64,000 nucleotides of DNA, from the NCBI RefSeq assembly GCF_029637705.1, contig NZ_CP121252.1, positions 1,984,001-2,048,000 on the forward strand. The letters run 5' to 3'. Position 1 is the first letter of the stretch; every line of letters begins with the position of its first letter. Position numbers and translations under genes: made by a program. This DNA is from Citricoccus muralis (GTDB lineage: Bacteria > Actinomycetota > Actinomycetes > Actinomycetales > Micrococcaceae). This document shows positions 45,823-62,754 of the stretch, in pieces. The notes under the pieces are model-generated. The model was not told the DNA's origin. It saw nothing but the letters and a program-made list of their open reading frames with translations, and did no database searches.

Positions 45823-46984
45823 TCTCTTCGTCCTTTCGCGCTTCCGCCCGGAGCAGCTGTTCCCGAGTCACCAGGGGCACCTGTTCGTCGGCCTTACTGA
45901 GCACGGGCAGGGCGGCGGTCGGCGGTGGCACCACACCCGGGCGTGGGGCCAGGTGATGCGGTTCGACCACATGCACGCCCCGAGAATCCGCCATATGCTC
46001 TTCCCAGGCTTCGGCCTCCGCTCGCGCCAGATCACGAGCGGCCATCTCGGCCCGGTCGGCGTCGGAGACGTTGCCGCGCCACCCCTGCGTGGGCAGATCG
46101 AACTTGCGCACCAACCGCTCCGAGAACGGGGTGGCAGTCAGCCGTGCCAACCGCACCGGCTTGGTGGACCGGGTGACTTCCACCCGCGCACCCAAAGGCA
46201 ATTCCACGGTGCGACGCCCATCGCACCACAGCACCCCAGACTCATTGGTGCGCTGTAACACGTCAACGCTGATCACCGATTCCGGTGACACCACCAGCGG
46301 TCGCGAGAACAGCGCGTGCGCAGACAAGGGCACCATCAGTAACGCCTGTACTTCGGGCCACACCACGGGGCCGCCGGCTGAGAACGCGTAAGCGGTGGAC
46401 CCGGTGGGGGTGGCCAGCACGACCCCATCACAGCCATAGGTGGAGATCGGTCCGCCGTCAATGGCGATCACGACCTCCAGCATGCGCTCCCGGTTAGTCT
46501 TCTCGATCGAGGCCTCGTTCAGCGCCCAGGTGTGTGCCACCAGATCCGAACCCGAGAACACCTTCACGTCCACGGTGAGGCGTTCCTCCACCCGGTAGTT
46601 CTCGTCGACGACGGCCTGAACGGTCCGGGCAAGATCGGTCCGCTCGGACTCGGCCAAAAAGCCTACGTGTCCTAGGTTCACGGCCAGTAGTGGCAGGGAC
46701 GATTCGCGCACTAGCTCGGCGGCACGCAGCACCGACCCGTCACCACCGAGCACCACGCCCAGAGAGATCTCGGCCAGCGTAGTATCGCGTCCCAGCACCT
46801 CGACGTCGACCATCTCGTGCTGGACCGCGCCCGAAGCCACAGCCTCGCGCGCAGCGTTGGCGTCACGTTCGAGCATCACCGGAGTCAGGCCGGCTTCCAC
46901 CAGCATCGAGGACGTTTGTAACGCGGCTCGCATCGCATCTTCGCGACCGGTGTGGGCCAGTACCAGTATGCGACGGCGCATCAT
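45815..46984 (-). CDS. nadK: NAD kinase
   Basis: A 389-aa kinase making NADP from NAD. The motif LGGDGSVLRAAEL (GGDG, near residue 84) and VLATPTGSTAYAFSAGGPVV are hallmark. The ATG at 46984 is preferred because GAGAGG lies 5 bases upstream; an upstream ATG at 46999 is in frame. The C-terminal ~90 residues are an actinobacterial extension (HHLAPRPGVVPPPTAALPVL). Overlaps recN by 8 bases. Confidence 0.94.
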   Translation of the reverse strand: MMRRRILVLAHTGREDAMRAALQTSSMLVEAGLTPVMLERDANAAREAVASGAVQHEMVDVEVLGRDTTLAEISLGVVLGGDGSVLRAAELVRESSLPLLAVNLGHVGFLAESERTDLARTVQAVVDENYRVEERLTVDVKVFSGSDLVAHTWALNEASIEKTNRERMLEVVIAIDGGPISTYGCDGVVLATPTGSTAYAFSAGGPVVWPEVQALLMVPLSAHALFSRPLVVSPESVISVDVLQRTNESGVLWCDGRRTVELPLGARVEVTRSTKPVRLARLTATPFSERLVRKFDLPTQGWRGNVSDADRAEMAARDLARAEAEAWEEHMADSRGVHVVEPHHLAPRPGVVPPPTAALPVLSKADEQVPLVTREQLLRAEARKDEENA

Positions 46985-47065
46985 CGTTCCTCTCGTCATC
47001 GGTCCGTGAACTCGGGCTAGATCCTGCTGTCCCAGGGTATCCCGATCGGCTGGGCCTGCCGAATG

Positions 47066-47872
47066 CTATTCCCCCGCGTCCGCCCAGTCGATGTTCTGTG
47101 CGTGCAACCACGCCTCTGTGGAGGAGCCGTCACCAGCGCTATTCTGACGCAGGTGCAGGAAGAATTCGACGTTGCCGTCCTGGCCGGGAACAGTGGAGCG
47201 CGCCGCGGCAACGGGTAGCAAACCGACGTTCCGGGCGGCCTGAATCACGCCGCGCACTGCCCCCTGACGAGCAGCCGGATCCGTGACGACGCCGGTGCGC
47301 GGCAGGGCCCTACGTCCCACCTCGAACTGTGGTTTGATCATCAGCACCAGGTCCGCATCGCCGCGACACATCCCGGCTAAGGGCTCCACGACCAGCTGTA
47401 GCGAGATGAAGGACAAATCCGAGACCACCAGGTCTACAGGCCCGCCCACGCTATCCGGGGTGATGTCCCGGATGTTGAGTCCTTCGTAGACGTCGACGCG
47501 CTCATCATTCCGAAGCGAATCGACCAGCTGGTCGTGCCCGACGTCGACGGCGAGCACCCGCTGCGCGCCGCGGCGCAGCAGCACGTCGGTAAATCCGCCG
47601 GTGGAAGCGCCGGCATCCAGGCAGCGAAGCCCGGCCGGGTCGATCTCGGAGAAAACGTCGAGTGCGCCGGCGAGTTTGCGGCCGGCCCGCGAGACGTAGC
47701 GTGGCTGGTTATCGGTCAACTCGATGCGGGCGCCATCGGCAACTTTAAGGGAGGGCTTCGACGCCGTCGTTCCGTGTATCGTCACGACGCCGGAGGTGAT
47801 CAGGTCCGTTGCCTCGCTCCGGGAGCGCGCCAGACCCCGCTCGACCAGAACGCGGTCCAGACGCTGCGTCAC
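47066..47872 (-). CDS. tlyA: rRNA 2'-O-methyltransferase TlyA
   Basis: A 268-aa protein with an N-terminal S4 domain (RLDRVLVERGLARSRSEATDL) and an FtsJ-like methyltransferase: CLDAGASTGGFTDVLL (SAM motif) and DLVLMIKPQFEVGR. TlyA methylates 16S and 23S rRNA; loss gives capreomycin resistance in mycobacteria. The start is GTG at 47872 overlapping the small upstream gene as GTGA. About 80 bases separate it from nadK. Confidence 0.92.
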   Translation of the reverse strand: MTQRLDRVLVERGLARSRSEATDLITSGVVTIHGTTASKPSLKVADGARIELTDNQPRYVSRAGRKLAGALDVFSEIDPAGLRCLDAGASTGGFTDVLLRRGAQRVLAVDVGHDQLVDSLRNDERVDVYEGLNIRDITPDSVGGPVDLVVSDLSFISLQLVVEPLAGMCRGDADLVLMIKPQFEVGRRALPRTGVVTDPAARQGAVRGVIQAARNVGLLPVAAARSTVPGQDGNVEFFLHLRQNSAGDGSSTEAWLHAQNIDWADAGE

Positions 47873-48033
47873 GAGGACGATCCCGTTCCGGGCAGGGTGT
47901 CCTGTTCATTCATCATCGCGGTGAGCTCGTCCAAGACCGACCGATAGGTTTCGAGTTCGTCAGCGGGACGCATGTCCTCAGAACCGGCGAGACGTTGCAC
48001 GATTTTTTCTGCACGCTGCTGGTATTCATTCAT
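47869..48033 (-). CDS. Small conserved-position protein, 54 aa
   Basis: A 54-aa frame from ATG 48033, MNEYQQRAEKIVQRLAGSED..., ending with GTGSSS and a TGA that overlaps the tlyA GTG start. It overlaps the end of the upstream HAD gene by 8 bases, so it is fitted exactly between two real genes. It is predicted to be helical and charged, with no known motif. The exact fit and translational coupling argue that it is real. Short proteins at this position between the HAD phosphatase and tlyA are common in actinobacteria to my knowledge, but I could not check. Confidence 0.65.
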   Translation of the reverse strand: MNEYQQRAEKIVQRLAGSEDMRPADELETYRSVLDELTAMMNEQDTLPGTGSSS

Positions 48034-48868
48034 GGGTTCTTGCCTCATCCAGCAGGTCGGTAAGGCTCGGAACGATATGGGTCGGGGTCCTCAGCTCATC
48101 GACTTCAGATGCGTCAGTTCTCTGGTGGATGCCGGTCAACACCAAGGCCGTGTCGAAACCCGCGCGATTGCCGCCCTCAATATCAGTATCAAGTCGGTCC
48201 CCCACGACAAGTGGACGCGTCATCCCCCACCGGCGCGCAGCCAGCTCGAACATGACCGGTTCAGGTTTTCCTGCGCTGAGATCGGGACGCCGCCCACAAG
48301 CGGTTGCTACTGCGTTGACCAAGGATCCATTGCCCGGCGCACGGCCTTCGGCACGAGGAATCGTGAGGTCCAGGTTCGTGGCGATCCACACCGCTCCGTT
48401 TTGGATGGCATAACTGGCTTGCGCCAGAGTGTGCCACCCCAGGGACGGGTCAAAGCCCTGGATCACCGCTGCTGGTCTCGTGCACGCGTCAGCTGTCACT
48501 GCGTAGCCGGCTTCGGACACCAAGGTGGCGAGGTGCTCGGATCCCGCGACGAGCACTGCCGGTCCTCCCCCGGCTGACTCCCCCTGGGGTGGCACCTCTT
48601 GACGTAGTAATTCGACGCCGGCGCTGGCCGAGCCGAACACCTGGTCATTGTCAGACACCATCACACCCAGCGCGCGCAGATGTCCCGCCACCTGTGCCGG
48701 CGACCGGGAAGCATTGTTCGTAACGAATGCGACCGGCACGCCAGCGCTGATCAGTACGTTCAGGACGTCGACGGCACCGGGAATGGCGCCGTTACCTGCG
48801 TATACGACTCCGTCGAGGTCGCAGAGCAGTCCGTCGTAGCCGCCGAAGAACGTGCTGGTGGCGCTCAT
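48026..48868 (-). CDS. HAD-IIA family phosphatase (NagD-like)
   Basis: A 280-aa hydrolase. Motif I: LLCDLDGVVYAGNGAIPGA (nucleophile Asp), motif II: VAFVTNNASRSPAQV, motif III/IV: GKPEPVMFELAA and VVGDRLDTDIEGG. These fit the HAD-IIA (NagD/PGP) subgroup that dephosphorylates small phosphates. The ATG at 48868 shares a base with the stop of the upstream TPR-like gene. Physiological substrate unknown. Confidence 0.88.
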   Translation of the reverse strand: MSATSTFFGGYDGLLCDLDGVVYAGNGAIPGAVDVLNVLISAGVPVAFVTNNASRSPAQVAGHLRALGVMVSDNDQVFGSASAGVELLRQEVPPQGESAGGGPAVLVAGSEHLATLVSEAGYAVTADACTRPAAVIQGFDPSLGWHTLAQASYAIQNGAVWIATNLDLTIPRAEGRAPGNGSLVNAVATACGRRPDLSAGKPEPVMFELAARRWGMTRPLVVGDRLDTDIEGGNRAGFDTALVLTGIHQRTDASEVDELRTPTHIVPSLTDLLDEARTHE

Positions 48869-49896
48869 CAATTCTCCTGGGACTCCTGTGTCTCCGGTTT
48901 TGCGTCCCGGTCCGCTCCACGACCGCGTGCCGGAGGAATGATGTCATGTGCTCTGGGATGATCGCGGTTTGGTTCACCGTCAAAGTCAACGATCTCCGGC
49001 TCGGCAAAGAATCCTTGACCAAGCGCTTCCTCGGCCGCCAACGCGAGGCGGCGCCACCGACCGCTTTCATCTCCCCGACCGCTGGCCTCCAGTGCATCGG
49101 CGTAACTGGAGAACAATGACGGGCTATACGAGAAAGCCTTCTTGGGGTTAAGTTCAGGGATCTCCAGGGCAGAAACCGCAGCAGCATAGTTGCCCAAGTC
49201 GTCATGAATTCCGGACACCACGAGTGCCAGATCGACGCGCCCGGCTGCAGACAACTGAGTGAGATCGGCTTCGCTTGCAGATTCCAGCGCCTTTTCGGGA
49301 CGTCCCAGTGCACGCTCACAGTCGACAATCGCAGCCAAGTGCTGCTGGTCGCCTGTAATTCGGCGATAGGTGCGGAATTCCCGCAGCGCCTCGGCATAGT
49401 CTCCGGCCGCATAAGCAGTCAGTGCAACCGCTTCGCGGACACATCCGATACGGCCACCACGACGCGAGGCAGCCAAGGCGTGTTCAAAAGCCAACTGCGG
49501 ATCGACCTGGAGAAGCCGTCCAGCCATCACGAGATGTTTAGCCACCCAAGGCTGGTTTTTCTCGTCGAGGGAACCAATCTCCCTCAGTACGGGACGGTCG
49601 AGCTCCTTGCCCGTAACATCTTCGTCGATGTCCGGAGAGCGACCACGATCTGAACGATTCGCGCTGCGCAGGTCACGAGGGTTAAGTACCTTCTCCCGAG
49701 GAGCCTCGTCGCGCCGCCAGGCCTGCTTTCCATCGCCGTGGTTTCGAGCGGAATCGCCGGAACGGTTCTTATTGAAAGGACGCTTACCGCCACGCTGATC
49801 TTGGCCACGTTTGAATGATGACCGCTGACCTTGGCCTGCACGTGCGGATCCCTGTCGACCACCCTGCGAGCGGCCGGAACCTGATCGGTTCTCCAT
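48868..49896 (-). CDS. Tetratricopeptide-like protein with basic N-terminal tail
   Basis: A 342-aa protein. The first ~75 residues are a low-complexity Gly/Arg/Gln/Lys tail (RGGKRPFNKNRSGDS), which may bind RNA. Residues ~100-290 form helical repeats (for example ALTAYAAGDYAEALREFRTYRR, a TPR-like unit). Proteins with this layout lie upstream of the HAD phosphatase and tlyA in many actinobacteria; their function is unknown. First gene of the TPR-HAD-small-tlyA transcript. The C-terminal ~40 residues are again charged. Confidence 0.75.
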   Translation of the reverse strand: MENRSGSGRSQGGRQGSARAGQGQRSSFKRGQDQRGGKRPFNKNRSGDSARNHGDGKQAWRRDEAPREKVLNPRDLRSANRSDRGRSPDIDEDVTGKELDRPVLREIGSLDEKNQPWVAKHLVMAGRLLQVDPQLAFEHALAASRRGGRIGCVREAVALTAYAAGDYAEALREFRTYRRITGDQQHLAAIVDCERALGRPEKALESASEADLTQLSAAGRVDLALVVSGIHDDLGNYAAAVSALEIPELNPKKAFSYSPSLFSSYADALEASGRGDESGRWRRLALAAEEALGQGFFAEPEIVDFDGEPNRDHPRAHDIIPPARGRGADRDAKPETQESQEN

Positions 49897-50031
49897 TAAA
49901 GGAACATCCTCTCCTTGGACTCGGGTGTGTAAACAGTTACACCCATGAACTTCAATCTAGAATACCCGAGCACCGCAGTTGCGCTCGGGCCTCTGGAGAG
50001 CACAGATAGTGCTTAACTGCTTAAATGGGTG

Positions 50032-50059
50032 GGGCCCAGTACAACACCGTACTGGGCCC
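50032..50059 (-). terminator. rRNA operon terminator hairpin
   Basis: A perfect 11-bp stem GGGCCCAGTAC (50032-50042) and GTACTGGGCCC (50049-50059) with a 6-base loop, about 20 bases past the 5S 3' end. No T-run follows directly, only CACCCATTTAAG on the minus strand. It is the only strong hairpin after 5S rRNA and is probably the operon terminator or a processing signal. Confidence 0.65.
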
Positions 50060-50078
50060 ACACCACTCAAAAAGAATG

Positions 50079-50194
50079 TCCGGCGGCGACCTACTCTCCC
50101 ACACGCTCCCGCATGCAGTACCATCGGCGCAATGAGTCTTAGCTTCCGGGTTCGGAATGGGACCGGGCGTTTCCCCCACGCTATGACCGCCGTA
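50079..50194 (-). rRNA. rrf: 5S ribosomal RNA
   Basis: About 116 bases. The complement starts near ACGGCGGTCATAGCGTGGGG and ends near GTCGCCGCCGGACA, as in actinobacterial 5S genes, and contains the CCCGGAAGC-type loop C/B region. Ends are estimated to within a few bases. It is separated from 23S by about 160 bases with no tRNA. Confidence 0.9.
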
Positions 50195-50354
50195 ACTCTA
50201 CCAACCACACCCCACAACGGGGCGGGTAAAACCAAGGCATGCTACAAACACACACTACACTCTATCCAATTATCAACACACAAACCCAACGGGCTGGTGT
50301 TCACATAACCATACAGTGGACGCAAACAACGCTTGTTACCTACAAGTGAAAAAT

Positions 50355-55580
<5,226 letters not shown>

Positions 55581-55720
55581 AATACAAAAAGAAAAAGGAA
55601 ACGCACCAGCCGGAAAAACCAGCACGCCCCAAAATCCCAGCAAAAACTCCCCTGAGAGCGACGAGGCACCCCAGGAGAAGTAATTACCAATAAATAAAAT
55701 TGGCATCAACAAACTTGGCA

Positions 55721-55740
55721 CACTATTGAGTTCTCAAACA
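55721..55740 (-). promoter_or_regulatory. boxA-like antitermination/leader element of the rRNA operon
   Basis: The minus strand reads TGTTTGAGAACTCAATAGTG, very close to the boxA-containing leader of actinobacterial rrn operons (GTTTGAGAACTCAA core). It lies about 145 bases before the 16S 5' end. Binding of the NusB-NusE complex here is the known role of the element. Confidence 0.8.
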
Positions 55741-55803
55741 ACAGGAGCTTTGCAACTTTCACGACCCGTTATTTCGGTCGGTTTCCGTTACCAGCGATTT
55801 TCA

Positions 55804-55916
55804 ACTCTATTTCCTCTTTGTTCACCTTGTCAAATCGGCTTTTCGCCGTAGTTCTTGGTGAAGTGGAGGTGAGCGACGGATTTCAACTCTAGCAGATAAT
55901 CTGCCGTAGTTGTCAA
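55804..55916 (-). promoter_or_regulatory. Two tandem rRNA promoters
   Basis: Minus strand, upstream copy: TTGACA (55911-55916), 19-base spacer, extended -10 TGCTAGAGT (TAGAGT at 55886-55891). Downstream copy: TTGACA (55828-55833), 18-base spacer, TAGAGT (55804-55809). Both -10 hexamers are followed by TGAAA. Identical hexamers in tandem, spaced about 82 bases, suggest two promoters of the same strength class. The distance to 16S is 220-330 bases. Spacers are a little longer than the 17-base optimum. Bases 55581-56107 hold no gene. Confidence 0.65.
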
Positions 55917-56013
55917 CCTGTTTCTCGGAGTTGGTCACGGGCACTTTTCCGGGCTGTTCGCCCCGTGCTGCCTTGCGACATAGAAGACTATACACACGAT
56001 TCTGAGGAGGAAC

Positions 56014-56071
56014 AAAATCGGCGGATTTCTGCGGTTCTGATTTCTCAGATCCGCGGAAATCCGCCGATTTT
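56014..56071. terminator. Strong hairpin between tyrS and the rRNA promoters
   Basis: A perfect 16-bp inverted repeat, AAAATCGGCGGATTTC (56014-56029) with GAAATCCGCCGATTTT (56056-56071). The 26 bases between them contain a further imperfect stem (GCGGTTCTGA / TCAGATCCGC), so the structure is close to a continuous 26-bp hairpin. On the minus strand it ends in GATTTTG. It lies 37 bases after the tyrS stop and is a good bidirectional-looking terminator insulating the rRNA operon from tyrS. Confidence 0.8.
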
Positions 56072-56107
56072 CTGCTGTCAGCGCGCCCGATGACCACACA
56101 ATGTGAT

Positions 56108-57430
56108 TCAGACCTCAGATTCGAGGCTCACCATAGCCATATTCTTCTTGCCACGGCGCACCAGAAGATGCCGACCATGAAGAGCCTGGTTGGAACCGAA
56201 GCTTTGAGCTTCGTCGGTGATCTTGACGTTGTTCACGTAGGCGCCGCCATCTTTGACGGTCCGCCGTGCCTCGGATTTGGATCCGACCAGTTCCGACTTC
56301 ACCAACAGATCAATGATCGAGTGATCGTCGGTAGCAGGAAGAACGACGTGATTCAGTTCGGTGCCCACCGCGGTCAAAGTATCTTCGTCAATTCCTTCGA
56401 GCTCTCCCCCACCGAATATCGCGGCCGAAGCATCGATGACTTTCTGGGTTTGCTCCTCCCCGTGCACCAGGGACGTGACTTCCCACGCTAGTCGGCGCTG
56501 CGCTTCACGGCGGAAGGGTTCGGTCTCCACTTTCTGCTGGTACTCCGCGATTTCATCGCGAGTCAGGAAAGTGAACACTTTGAGGCGGTCTGCCACATCG
56601 GCATCGGCGGTGTTGAGCCAGAACTGGTAGAACGTGTAGGGCGAGCACATCTCGGGGTTCAGCCAGATGGCGTTGCCCTCAGACTTACCGAACTTGGTAC
56701 CGTCCGCATTGGTGATCAGCGGGGTACCAATGGCGTGCACATGCTGACCTTCGACCTTGCGCACCAACTCGGTACCGGAGGTGAGGTTGCCCCACTGGTC
56801 CGAGCCACCGGTCTGCAGCACGCAGTCGTAATCGCGGTGCAGGTTCAGGTAATCCAGTCCCTGCAGGATTTGGTAGGAGAATTCGGTGTAGGAGATTCCC
56901 TCTTCCGAGTTCAGACGCTTCGCTACGATCTCTTTTTTGATCATGGTGCCCACTCGGAAGTGCTTACCAATGTCGCGCAGGAAATCCAATGCGGACAGGC
57001 CACCGGTCCAGTCCAGGTTGTTGACCATCCGCGCGGCATTGTCCCCATCGAAGGAGAGGTAATTGCTGACCTGGTTGCCGAGAGATTCGACCCACTCGGA
57101 CACGACTTCCTTGGTGTTCAGGACGCGCTCGGAGGTCTGACGAGGATCACCGATGAGTCCGGTGGATCCGCCCACCAGGCCCAGGGGCTTGTGGCCGGCC
57201 AACTGTAGGCGTCGCAACAGCAGCAACTGCACGAGGTGACCCAGGTGCAGGGACGCTGCGGTGGGATCGAAACCACAGTAATAGGTGATCGGATCGCCGG
57301 CCAGAGCTTCTTCCAGCGTGGCCTCATCAGTGGAGACGTGGACCAGGCCGCGCCACTTCAGTTCCTGCCAAATATTGGGGAACGAGGGATCATTAGCCTG
57401 CCGGGACAGGACGGGCGATGCAGTACTCAC
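56108..57430 (-). CDS. tyrS: Tyrosyl-tRNA synthetase
   Basis: A 440-aa class I synthetase. HIGH motif: DPTAASLHLGHLVQLL near residue 60; KMSKS loop: GTKFGKSEGNAIWL near residue 245; tyrosine pocket YSFQILQ-like FSYQILQGLDYL and GGSDQWGNL. A C-terminal S4 domain (EARRTVKDGGAYVNNVKI) follows. It lies just upstream of the rRNA operon in the same direction, separated by a strong hairpin. No T-box leader is visible in its 59-base upstream gap. Confidence 0.95.
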   Translation of the reverse strand: MSTASPVLSRQANDPSFPNIWQELKWRGLVHVSTDEATLEEALAGDPITYYCGFDPTAASLHLGHLVQLLLLRRLQLAGHKPLGLVGGSTGLIGDPRQTSERVLNTKEVVSEWVESLGNQVSNYLSFDGDNAARMVNNLDWTGGLSALDFLRDIGKHFRVGTMIKKEIVAKRLNSEEGISYTEFSYQILQGLDYLNLHRDYDCVLQTGGSDQWGNLTSGTELVRKVEGQHVHAIGTPLITNADGTKFGKSEGNAIWLNPEMCSPYTFYQFWLNTADADVADRLKVFTFLTRDEIAEYQQKVETEPFRREAQRRLAWEVTSLVHGEEQTQKVIDASAAIFGGGELEGIDEDTLTAVGTELNHVVLPATDDHSIIDLLVKSELVGSKSEARRTVKDGGAYVNNVKITDEAQSFGSNQALHGRHLLVRRGKKNMAMVSLESEV

Positions 57431-57489
57431 GTTGTGGAATCTATCAGGACTCGTTGCGGACGCGGGTTCGCTGGTCGGTGTGTTGCGTC

Positions 57490-59787
57490 TCAGTCTTCTT
57501 CGATGACCACCGCGCGCAGCCCGCGCGGTAGCTCTGCCGGCGGACAGCTGGCCAACACTCGGAGGGTCTGGGTGGCGCGGGTCATGGCGACGTAGAGGTC
57601 ACCGATAACCCCGTCGGCGTCGTCGATCATCTCGTGGGGTTCCACCAGAATCACGGCGTCGTATTCCAACCCCTTGGCCTGATGTGCGGTGACCAGGGCG
57701 ACGTCACGATCGGCGCGTGCCATCCCGCCGGTCCAGAGACGCTCGGGCATGACGGCGGCGAGCTTCTCATGGATGGCTGCGTAGCTAGCGGTGGAGGCGA
57801 TGACACCAATGAGTCCCCCTGGCGACAGGGCACCATCGGTCTGAATGCCCTCGACGACGGCCTCGGCCAAATCCGGTGCGGCAATGGTGCGCACCACGGG
57901 ATCGTGCTCACCGGCACGGAGAGCTTCCGGGGTGGCGATGGTCATCCCGGCGCCGCGAGCGACGTCGGTGGCCAGAGAAGTGATCTTCTCCGGGGTGCGA
58001 TAGTTCACGGTCAGCTCGTTGAGGGTGTATCGCTCGCCCACGAACGGGGCAAGGATCTGCCCCCAGGAGGAGTTGTTGGCGGCCGATGAGGCCTGGGCCA
58101 TGTCACCGACGATGGTGAAGGACCGCATCGGGCAGCGGCGCATCAGCAGTCGCCACTGCATGGGTGAGAGTTCCTGGGCTTCGTCCACCACGACGTGGCC
58201 GAAGGTCCAGGTGCGATCGCTGCGGGCCCGTTCGGCCGCGGAACGGCGCTCAGGAGTGACCGCCTGCGCGTCGGCCACGGTCTCGGCATCCAGGCTGCCA
58301 CCGACCCCGATGTCTTCCAGCACCTGCTGGACGTTGTCCAGGGCGGCGCGGGCGTTTTCGACGTCGCGCTCGCGCTGGCGCTTCTCGGCACCGGCCTGGG
58401 CGGCGCGGGCGACATCGTACTCGCCGAGTAATTCGGCGGCCTCATCGAGCAGGGGCACATCGGATTCGGTCATGGGTGCGTCCGGGTCACGCAGCAGCAG
58501 CTGACGCTCGTCGTCGCTGAGCTGTGGGGCTAGCCGAGCGAGAAACTCCGGCTTGGAGAACAGGTCCGAGACCAGTTTTTCCGGCGTCATGGGCATCCAG
58601 CACAGGTTGAGCAGGATCCGGACCTCACGGGACTGGCGAACCTCTTCCAACAGGTAGGAGCGGTCGGCTTGGTTTTTGCCGCCGGAGCCGTCCTGGAGGA
58701 TCTCTTCCATTTGCTCGGCGAGCTTCTTCACCATGATCTTCACGAAGGTGGCGCGGGCCTGGTTATGCGGTTTTCCGGTGGCGCGAGCTTTGTCGCGGGC
58801 GCGGCGGATCTGGCCGGGACGCACCGTGAGCGTGGTTCCCTCGACCGTGACACGACGCTTGGCGGCGATGAGACGCTGACGATCGGCCACGGCGTCGGCA
58901 ATCACCTCCGCCATATCGAGCCGCCCCTTGATCGCGGCGGCCCGCCGGGAGGTTTCGGGGACAGCGTCGATGCCCGGCATTAACCGAGCCAGAGAGCTCA
59001 TCACTACGCCGGTCTCGCCCAAGGAGGGCAGCACCTGATCGATGTAGTTCATGAACGCTTGGGAGGGACCCACCAGTAGCACGCCGGCCGAGGCGAGGCG
59101 CTCCCGGTGGGTGTAGAGCAGGTAGGCCGCCCGGTGCAGGGCAACAGCAGTTTTGCCGGTACCGGGGCCGCCCTGAACCACGTGGACTCCAGGCAGGTCG
59201 GCGCGGATGATGGCGTCCTGTTCGGACTGGATGGTCGCGACGATGTCGCCCATCTGGCCGGTGCGTCGGGCGGTGACGGCGGAGAGCAGTGCGGCCGAGA
59301 CGGTGGAGTATGAGTCGGCGTCGGTCTCGGAGAGGACATCGTCTTCGAGCCCTACCACGCTGCGCCCGCTCATCAACAGGTGACGACGACGGCGTACCGA
59401 CTGTCGCTGGAACGCGGTGGCCTGGTAGAACGATGCTGCTTCTGGAGCACGCCAGTCCACGAGGAGGCGCTGCTGTTCCTCATCGGTGAGCCCGATGCGC
59501 CCGACGTAGCGGGTCTGGTCGTCGTCGAGATCAAGTCGACCAAAAGCGAGTCGGTCTTCCACGGCGGAGAGCTGGGCGAGCCGGTCTTCATACAGGGTGG
59601 CGAAGGCGTCACGTTCGGACTGGTTCTGCAGGGAGCCCTGCAACCCGGAGCGGCGGACCTGGGAGAGTTGCATTCGCTTCTCATCGCGCAACTGGTCCAG
59701 GCGCACATAGAGCGTGGCCACATAGTCCTGCTCCGCGGCCAGCTCGGCCTGATAACGATCGCGAACTGCCGAATCGGCCCCAGTCAT
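57490..59787 (-). CDS. HelD/HelR-type SF1 ATPase (RNA polymerase recycling factor)
   Basis: A 765-aa UvrD/Rep-related ATPase. N-terminal coiled coil (AELAAEQDYVATLYVRLDQL), Walker A QGGPGTGKTAVALHRAAYLL near residue 208, Walker B VVDEAQELSPMQWRLLMRR near 532, QAKGLEYDAVILVEPHE (motif V) and YVAMTRATQTLRVL (motif VI). Length and the N-terminal coil match actinobacterial HelD/HelR, which releases stalled RNA polymerase and can give rifampicin tolerance. The ATG at 59787 (MTGADSAVRDRYQAEL) is used; a longer frame to 60009 overlaps argH. Substrate role is by family. Confidence 0.85.
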   Translation of the reverse strand: MTGADSAVRDRYQAELAAEQDYVATLYVRLDQLRDEKRMQLSQVRRSGLQGSLQNQSERDAFATLYEDRLAQLSAVEDRLAFGRLDLDDDQTRYVGRIGLTDEEQQRLLVDWRAPEAASFYQATAFQRQSVRRRRHLLMSGRSVVGLEDDVLSETDADSYSTVSAALLSAVTARRTGQMGDIVATIQSEQDAIIRADLPGVHVVQGGPGTGKTAVALHRAAYLLYTHRERLASAGVLLVGPSQAFMNYIDQVLPSLGETGVVMSSLARLMPGIDAVPETSRRAAAIKGRLDMAEVIADAVADRQRLIAAKRRVTVEGTTLTVRPGQIRRARDKARATGKPHNQARATFVKIMVKKLAEQMEEILQDGSGGKNQADRSYLLEEVRQSREVRILLNLCWMPMTPEKLVSDLFSKPEFLARLAPQLSDDERQLLLRDPDAPMTESDVPLLDEAAELLGEYDVARAAQAGAEKRQRERDVENARAALDNVQQVLEDIGVGGSLDAETVADAQAVTPERRSAAERARSDRTWTFGHVVVDEAQELSPMQWRLLMRRCPMRSFTIVGDMAQASSAANNSSWGQILAPFVGERYTLNELTVNYRTPEKITSLATDVARGAGMTIATPEALRAGEHDPVVRTIAAPDLAEAVVEGIQTDGALSPGGLIGVIASTASYAAIHEKLAAVMPERLWTGGMARADRDVALVTAHQAKGLEYDAVILVEPHEMIDDADGVIGDLYVAMTRATQTLRVLASCPPAELPRGLRAVVIEED

Positions 59788-59899
59788 ACTCGAATCATCC
59801 CGTCCCGAAGTGTTACAACGAGCACCTATCCTACCGGTTGCCCGGTGAATGGAGGGTGTCGCCAGAGTGAACCGGGCGGTGAGGCTGGCCTGATGAGAC

Positions 59900-62661
<2,762 letters not shown>

Positions 62662-62699
62662 GCGTCCTCCTGCGACTTCATGTTGACTATGCAAGAGTC

Positions 62700-62713
62700 T
62701 ACATAATTATGCA
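62700..62713 (-). promoter_or_regulatory. Candidate ARG box upstream of argG
   Basis: The 14-mer TACATAATTATGCA (minus: TGCATAATTATGTA) is a near-perfect palindrome with the AT-rich centre expected of an ArgR operator. A second half-like TGCAT follows at 62720-62724, consistent with paired boxes. It is 39 bases upstream of the argG start and 42 bases before the divergent ankyrin gene. Confidence 0.65.
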
Positions 62714-62754
62714 GGATCGTGCATCTCGCCGGTGCGCCGATTAGTCTGGATCGC

